Below, piece by piece: positions 59,926 to 64,000 of a DNA stretch of 64,000 bases; within the stretch, counting starts at the first letter, position 1; each line of letters starts with the position of its first letter. The notes beneath the pieces were generated by a model. That model worked only from the letters and a program-made list of their open reading frames with translations. It was not told where the DNA came from and did no database searches. Origin of the DNA: Spirosoma rigui (GTDB taxonomy: Bacteria; Bacteroidota; Bacteroidia; Cytophagales; Spirosomataceae); the NCBI RefSeq assembly GCF_002067135.1, contig NZ_CP020105.1:4898001-4962000 (forward strand), written 5' to 3'. The translations under genes were made by a program, and so were the position numbers.

Positions 59926-62334
59926 ATGCAGAAAAGAACATTTCCCCTAACCTTTCTCCTGTTTTTACTGAGCTATTGTGCGCTGGCTCAATCGTCGGTC
60001 TCATCGGTTCCGGCTGTGCCTGAACAGGTCAGCTTTGCTGACATTGCCGTTCGACTGGACCCCGAAGCCCGGCGACTGGTTCAGCAGGATGTCAACGCTC
60101 TGGTGGCCAACCGGCAATACTGGGTAGCCAAACTCGACCGGGTGGCGTTGTACTTCCCCATGATCGAATCAATTCTGATCAACGAAGGCGTCCCCGCCGA
60201 TTTTAAGTACCTGGCCGTGCAGGAAAGCTCGCTCACGCCCGATGCCGTTTCCTCCTCAGCTGCGGTAGGGTACTGGCAGTTCAAGCGGGAGACCGCTACC
60301 GACAACGGGATGCGGGTAGATGACGAAATCGACGAGCGTAAGAGCATTACGGCCTCCACGCGTGGTGCCGCTCAGTACCTTAAAAAGAGCAACACCCAGT
60401 TTAACAACTGGATCTCGTCGCTGTACTCGTATTACCTCGGTGCAACGGGCATCTCGAAACTGATTCCGACCGACTGGTCGTCGTCGCGCGAAATCAGCCT
60501 CGATGGCCGCACCGACCGATACATCCTCCGTTTTTTTGCCCACAAGATCGCCATTGAAAGTGCCCTTAAGTTTCACCAGGCCAGCAATCGTTTCGCCCTT
60601 ATCGAATACCCCAGCGGGGGCGGCAAAACCCTGCCCGCCATTGCCGAAGAACTGGGCGTCGATGAGTTTGAACTCCGCAAATACAACCGGTGGGTGCTGG
60701 GCGAAATGGTCCCCGCCGACAAGACCTACGTGATGGCGATACCAGTGATGAACGACCAGATCAACGACGTTCGTCAGAAGATTGTCAGTGTAAGCGGCCG
60801 GAAAACGCCCGAGTTCGTCCAGAACGATGTGGGCTTCCCGGTGTTGCGCCGGGTAACGTCGGTCACCGGCAGCAAGAATGATCCGGTGCTGTACGAAATC
60901 AACGGGCTACCCGGTATCCAGGCCCAGGCGGGAGACAACGCCGGATCGCTGGCCCGCAAAGCCAAGATCAGCGTGTCTAGTTTCCTGCGCTACAACGATA
61001 TGGCCAGCGAAGACCCGATCATTGTCAACGATGTTTATTACCTGGCCAAAAAGCGCAAAAAGGCCGTAGTTCCCTACCATACCGTCCGCGACGCCGAAAC
61101 ATCCCGGAGTATCTCCCAGCGCTACGGCGTACGGCTCAAGAAGCTTGTTCGCTACAACCGAATGGACCGTAACGAGCGGCTAGCGGTTGGTCGTGTCCTG
61201 TGGCTTCGTGAGCGCCGGCCAGCCAGCAAGCCCATTGAGATCATCAACGCGCCGACTAATCCGGTTTATGATCGAACACCAAGCCCGGCCGTTGGCGATG
61301 TGGTGGCAAACCGTTCGGAGGAGCGGAGCAGCACCCGCCCCGTAGCCGGCAGCAACTCGATTCCCCGCAACGCGTCGGAGCGCAAAATGTACCAGCCCAA
61401 GCTCGTAGGGGGTGGAGTTACGCCGAACGACGGCACGTCGGAACCCGCTGCCGCCCAGCGTCCTGAGCCCGCCCGTACCCCTCAACCGTCTACGACATCG
61501 CCCGCCCCTACCCCACGTCAATCGTCAACAACAGCCCCAACATCGGCCGACGGAACGCAGCGGGTGGTCATTGTTCGCTCGGCCGAACCGACCGCTCAGT
61601 CGTCGACAGGACGGCCGCTGTACCCAACATCGCCCGACCAGGTGACGAGCAGAAAAACGACGAAAGCTTCACCAACGCTCGTAATGGACAGCCCGCGCAG
61701 CCAGCCCGCCAAAACCCCCGCGAGTCCGGAGGTTACAGCACGCCCCCGCGAGCGCGCAACGGTCGAGTCAGGCAGTTATTCCGGGCCAAGTGAGCAGCAG
61801 GCCGACGGCTCAATTACGGCCCCGACTAAAGCACTGCCCCGCAACGCTGTTCCGGCCGTTATCAAATCGGAATCGCGCCCGGCTCCAGCTACCGTAGCCG
61901 AGCCGAAGGCAGTTGCCGAAACGAAGCCAACTCCCGCAGCTGAGCCCAAACCAGCCGCTGCTGCACCGGCACCCGTAGTTGACCGGACGGCAACCACCCA
62001 CCTGGTAGAATCCGGCCAGACCTACTACAGCATCTCCAAACTCTACGGGTTGACCGTCGACGAGTTACTGACCCTGAATAACCGCACCACCAACGATGTG
62101 CTGGCCGCCGGGCAGAAGCTTACCGTAAAAGCTACGCCATCCGCCACCAAGAACGCCGAGCGAAGCAGCCCGACAACGACGGCTTCGGGCGTTTCGTACC
62201 ATACCGTTGCCAAGGGGGAGACCATGTTCCGCATTTCAAAAATGTACGACGTTACAATCGAGCAGATCCAGGAGTGGAATAACCTGAAGGACGTAACCGT
62301 TAAGGAAGGGCAGAAAATAAAGATCGTCAAATAG
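59926..62334 (+). CDS. LysM lytic transglycosylase (MltD-like)
   Basis: An 802-residue exported murein hydrolase. A signal peptide (LTFLLFLLSYCALAQ) is followed by an SLT domain with catalytic Glu100 in LAVQESSLTPDAVS, SAAVGYWQFKRETA and the GAAQYLKKSNTQF block. LysM-like repeats follow near 375-430 (YHTVRDAETSRSISQRYGVR). A Pro/Ala/Thr-rich linker of about 250 residues leads to two C-terminal LysM domains (THLVESGQTYYSISKLYGLT and SYHTVAKGETMFRISKMYDV). The enzyme cleaves glycan strands in the cell wall. The long linker is typical of Bacteroidota MltD-like proteins. Confidence 0.92.
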   Translation: MQKRTFPLTFLLFLLSYCALAQSSVSSVPAVPEQVSFADIAVRLDPEARRLVQQDVNALVANRQYWVAKLDRVALYFPMIESILINEGVPADFKYLAVQESSLTPDAVSSSAAVGYWQFKRETATDNGMRVDDEIDERKSITASTRGAAQYLKKSNTQFNNWISSLYSYYLGATGISKLIPTDWSSSREISLDGRTDRYILRFFAHKIAIESALKFHQASNRFALIEYPSGGGKTLPAIAEELGVDEFELRKYNRWVLGEMVPADKTYVMAIPVMNDQINDVRQKIVSVSGRKTPEFVQNDVGFPVLRRVTSVTGSKNDPVLYEINGLPGIQAQAGDNAGSLARKAKISVSSFLRYNDMASEDPIIVNDVYYLAKKRKKAVVPYHTVRDAETSRSISQRYGVRLKKLVRYNRMDRNERLAVGRVLWLRERRPASKPIEIINAPTNPVYDRTPSPAVGDVVANRSEERSSTRPVAGSNSIPRNASERKMYQPKLVGGGVTPNDGTSEPAAAQRPEPARTPQPSTTSPAPTPRQSSTTAPTSADGTQRVVIVRSAEPTAQSSTGRPLYPTSPDQVTSRKTTKASPTLVMDSPRSQPAKTPASPEVTARPRERATVESGSYSGPSEQQADGSITAPTKALPRNAVPAVIKSESRPAPATVAEPKAVAETKPTPAAEPKPAAAAPAPVVDRTATTHLVESGQTYYSISKLYGLTVDELLTLNNRTTNDVLAAGQKLTVKATPSATKNAERSSPTTTASGVSYHTVAKGETMFRISKMYDVTIEQIQEWNNLKDVTVKEGQKIKIVK

Positions 62335-62352
62335 CGATCGACCCGTTTGAAC

Positions 62353-62389
62353 CGCAGAAAGCCGCAGGACACCCCTGCGGCTTTCTGCG
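62353..62389. terminator. 16-bp hairpin after the lytic transglycosylase gene
   Basis: Arms 62353-62368 and 62374-62389 pair perfectly with a 5-base loop (core GCCGCAGG). It lies 18 bases after the stop. The T-tract is poor, so termination may be partly dependent on the stem strength. Confidence 0.72.
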
Positions 62390-62429
62390 TAATAAGCTCC
62401 GGTGTGGACAACCATTGCCGCTTGATTTG

Positions 62430-62437
62430 TACCTTTG
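62430..62437 (+). promoter_or_regulatory. Bacteroidota -7 box (TACCTTTG)
   Basis: TACCTTTG matches TAnnTTTG and lies 64 bases before the DUF3109 gene, right after the terminator of the previous gene. Confidence 0.52.
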
Positions 62438-62501
62438 TCGGGCGTATTCACCGGTGGCCGCGGCATTGACTGCCGAGCCGGTTTTCCATCGCACGCTAAC
62501 C

Positions 62502-63077
62502 ATGATTTTATTAGATAACACCTGCATCAGCGACGACGTAGCCGAAAAATTTTTCGTCTGCAATCTGGATAAATGCAAAGGCGCCTGCTGCGTAGAGGGT
62601 GACATGGGCGCCCCGCTCGAGGGCGACGAACCAGCCATTCTTGACCGGATCTACGAGGACGTAAAGCCCTACCTTTCGCCCGAGGGCATTCGGGTCATTG
62701 AGCAGCAGGGCGGTTACGAATCGGACGGCGACGGGGGATTTGTGACCAGCACCGTTGGCGGTCGCGAATGCGTGTATGCTACCTGGAACGACCGGGGTAT
62801 TCTTAAATGTGGGATCGAAGAAGCGTATAACGACGGAAAAGTCGATTGGAAAAAACCCATTTCGTGCCATCTGTACCCCATCCGTATCACTAAATATGAA
62901 TCATTTCACGCGCTCAATTACGACCGCTGGCCCATCTGCAGCCCGGCCTGCGGATTTGGCGAACAGTTGAATGTACCCATTTATAAGTTTGTGCGTGAAG
63001 CACTTGTGCGCGCTTACGGCGAAGAATGGTACAGCCGGCTCGCCAAAGCCATTGAAGAAAAAACGCCGACCGACTAG
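62502..63077 (+). CDS. DUF3109 family protein
   Basis: A 191-residue protein of the DUF3109 family. Conserved sequence includes FFVCNLDKCKGACCVEGDMG with a Cys cluster (CNLDKCKGACC), APLEGDEPAILDRIYEDVKP, CVYATWNDRGILKCGIEEAY, KPISCHLYPIRITKY and WPICSPACGFGEQLNVPIYK. The many cysteines suggest metal or iron-sulfur binding, like the related YkgJ-type zinc/iron-chelating domains; the function is unknown. The ATG at 62502 is preferred over an upstream TTG at 62415 that would precede the promoter box. Confidence 0.88.
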   Translation: MILLDNTCISDDVAEKFFVCNLDKCKGACCVEGDMGAPLEGDEPAILDRIYEDVKPYLSPEGIRVIEQQGGYESDGDGGFVTSTVGGRECVYATWNDRGILKCGIEEAYNDGKVDWKKPISCHLYPIRITKYESFHALNYDRWPICSPACGFGEQLNVPIYKFVREALVRAYGEEWYSRLAKAIEEKTPTD

Positions 63078-63493
63078 TGCGGCTGGAGCCGGGAAATTGC
63101 TGAAATCAATTGTTCATCGATATTTTGCTACGTTTAATAATTTCCAGCCCCATTCTGACGTTTAATACGTAAAGTATCACGAATTTCGTAACGTGATTTT
63201 ATAGACCTGAATAAAACTATTTGTGTCTATAAATAAGAAATTGCTACTTTTAGCATAACAATCCTTTACAAAGGGAAGGTTGAACATCAAGGCCTGGTGA
63301 CCATTTGGTTACCCGTCTTGAAATGGTGTGGATAGAAGCGGAAAGCCGCCCCGATATTCGGAGCGGCTTTTTTGTTTTTTTACGCAGCCGGATTGATAAA
63401 ACCCACCGCCGGGCAAGTAATTTGCGGGCAGGGTGTAACTTAAAAATTAAATCCGCGTTTTTAAATGAACGAAGCCCTGTGTATGTTGCCGAT
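63078..63493. other. Gene-free gap before the response regulator
   Basis: About 415 bases, AT-rich from 63150 to 63270, with no gene. It contains a strong terminator at 63342-63373 which is 265 bases from the DUF3109 stop, so a small transcript may end there. A TACTTTTA stretch near 63244 resembles a -7 box. Confidence 0.45.
63342..63373 (+). terminator. Intrinsic terminator not adjacent to a gene end
   Basis: AAAGCCGC (63342-63349) pairs with GCGGCTTT (63363-63370), with an inner CCG/CGG pair, followed by TTT and a second T run to about 63380. It lies far from the upstream stop and 114 bases before the response regulator start. Confidence 0.75.
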
Positions 63494-64000
63494 ATGAAAA
63501 TTCTAGTAGTGGAAGACGAGCCTAAGCTGGCATCATTCGTAAAGAAAGGACTGGAAGAACAGTCGTGTGAGGTTGATATCGCATTTGATGGACAGGTAGG
63601 CCGTACAATGGCGCTCAACAACGTGTATGATGTGATTGTAATGGATGTTAACCTGCCCAAAATGAACGGGTTCGACATCGTTCAGTCGTTACGGGAGGAA
63701 CGGATCAGAACACCGGTGCTCATGCTCACGGCCATGGGATCCATGGACGATAAGCTCATGGGATTTGAAGCCGGTGCCGACGATTACCTCGTGAAGCCTT
63801 TTGAATTTCGGGAGCTAATGGCGCGCCTAAGGGCCCTGACCAAGCGCAGCAGCGATACGGGTCTTCAGAGTAACGTTCTGAAAGTAGCCGACCTGGAACT
63901 CGACCTGAACGAAAAAGTAGCCCGCCGGGGTGATAAACGCATTGAATTGACGGCCAAAGAATTTGGGCTGCTCGACTTTCTAATGCGGAACCGGGGTCGG
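63494..64000 (+). CDS. OmpR-family response regulator, cut by the window end
   Basis: The first 169 codons of a response regulator. The receiver domain starts MKILVVEDEPKLASFVKKGL, with the phospho-acceptor Asp51 in VIVMDVNLPKMNGF, Thr in MLTAMGSMDD and the Lys in DDYLVKPFEFRELMARLRAL. From about residue 130 the OmpR/PhoB-type winged-helix domain begins (VADLELDLNEKVARRGDKRI, ELTAKEFGLLDFLMRNRG). The rest lies beyond the window. A cognate kinase usually follows such genes. It is similar in feel to CusR/copper-type regulators, but the ligand is unknown. Confidence 0.92.
   Translation, partial: MKILVVEDEPKLASFVKKGLEEQSCEVDIAFDGQVGRTMALNNVYDVIVMDVNLPKMNGFDIVQSLREERIRTPVLMLTAMGSMDDKLMGFEAGADDYLVKPFEFRELMARLRALTKRSSDTGLQSNVLKVADLELDLNEKVARRGDKRIELTAKEFGLLDFLMRNRGR

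Overview
The window reads as a chromosome segment of a Bacteroidota bacterium, most likely Cytophagales near Spirosoma. The signs are Bacteroidota-type -7 boxes (TAnnTTTG) before several genes, few Shine-Dalgarno sequences, and families typical of the group: a Reg_prop/Y_Y_Y histidine kinase, a bifunctional nuclease with a UvrB/C tail, a Big_5-type Ig lipoprotein, DUF3109, DUF2237 and WG repeats. The genus is inference. I found no rRNA, tRNA, CRISPR array, insertion sequence or phage gene.

Layout. 0-1.5 kb: the end of a Dps ferritin and an Nramp-family transporter with an altered metal site. 2.2-13.5 kb: a Wzx/Wzy exopolysaccharide locus with an export lipoprotein, tyrosine autokinase/co-polymerase, initiating sugar transferase, flippase, acyltransferase, polymerase and four glycosyltransferases; the last three genes run on the minus strand. 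13.8-17.7 kb: SnoaL-like, exported DinB-like and lipoprotein genes in one minus-strand unit behind an AraC regulator, then a lipoprotein and a TPR protein. 17.8-22 kb: electron transfer flavoprotein genes, a bifunctional nuclease, an exported PPC-domain protein and a transglutaminase-like protein. 22.3-26.4 kb: a large cysteine-containing surface protein, 1.3 kb without genes, and an HpcH/HpaI aldolase. 26.6-38.3 kb: a histidine kinase/response regulator pair, an HDAC-like deacetylase, an SDR, a YciE-type ferritin-like protein and a large hybrid kinase. 38.4-41.4 kb: small envelope proteins, including a 34-residue lysine-rich one.

The most unusual region is 41.4-52.1 kb on the minus strand. 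It is an apparent seven-gene operon encoding a vWA-like lipoprotein, a three-TM protein, a Tubulin_2-like GTPase, a 1,146-residue actin/Hsp70-like ATPase, a single-TM coiled-coil protein, a retropepsin-like lipoprotein and an Ig/TM/WG-repeat protein. Two nucleotide-dependent cytoskeletal folds sit back to back among membrane-anchored partners. Four of the gaps hold palindromic elements, two of them from one family. I know of no characterised function for this set; I infer an envelope-linked machine.

52.3-64 kb is mostly housekeeping: an Ig-like lipoprotein, RsmA/KsgA, MgtE, D-aminoacyl-tRNA deacylase, DUF2237, an O-methyltransferase, a LysM lytic transglycosylase, DUF3109, and an OmpR-type response regulator cut by the window end.
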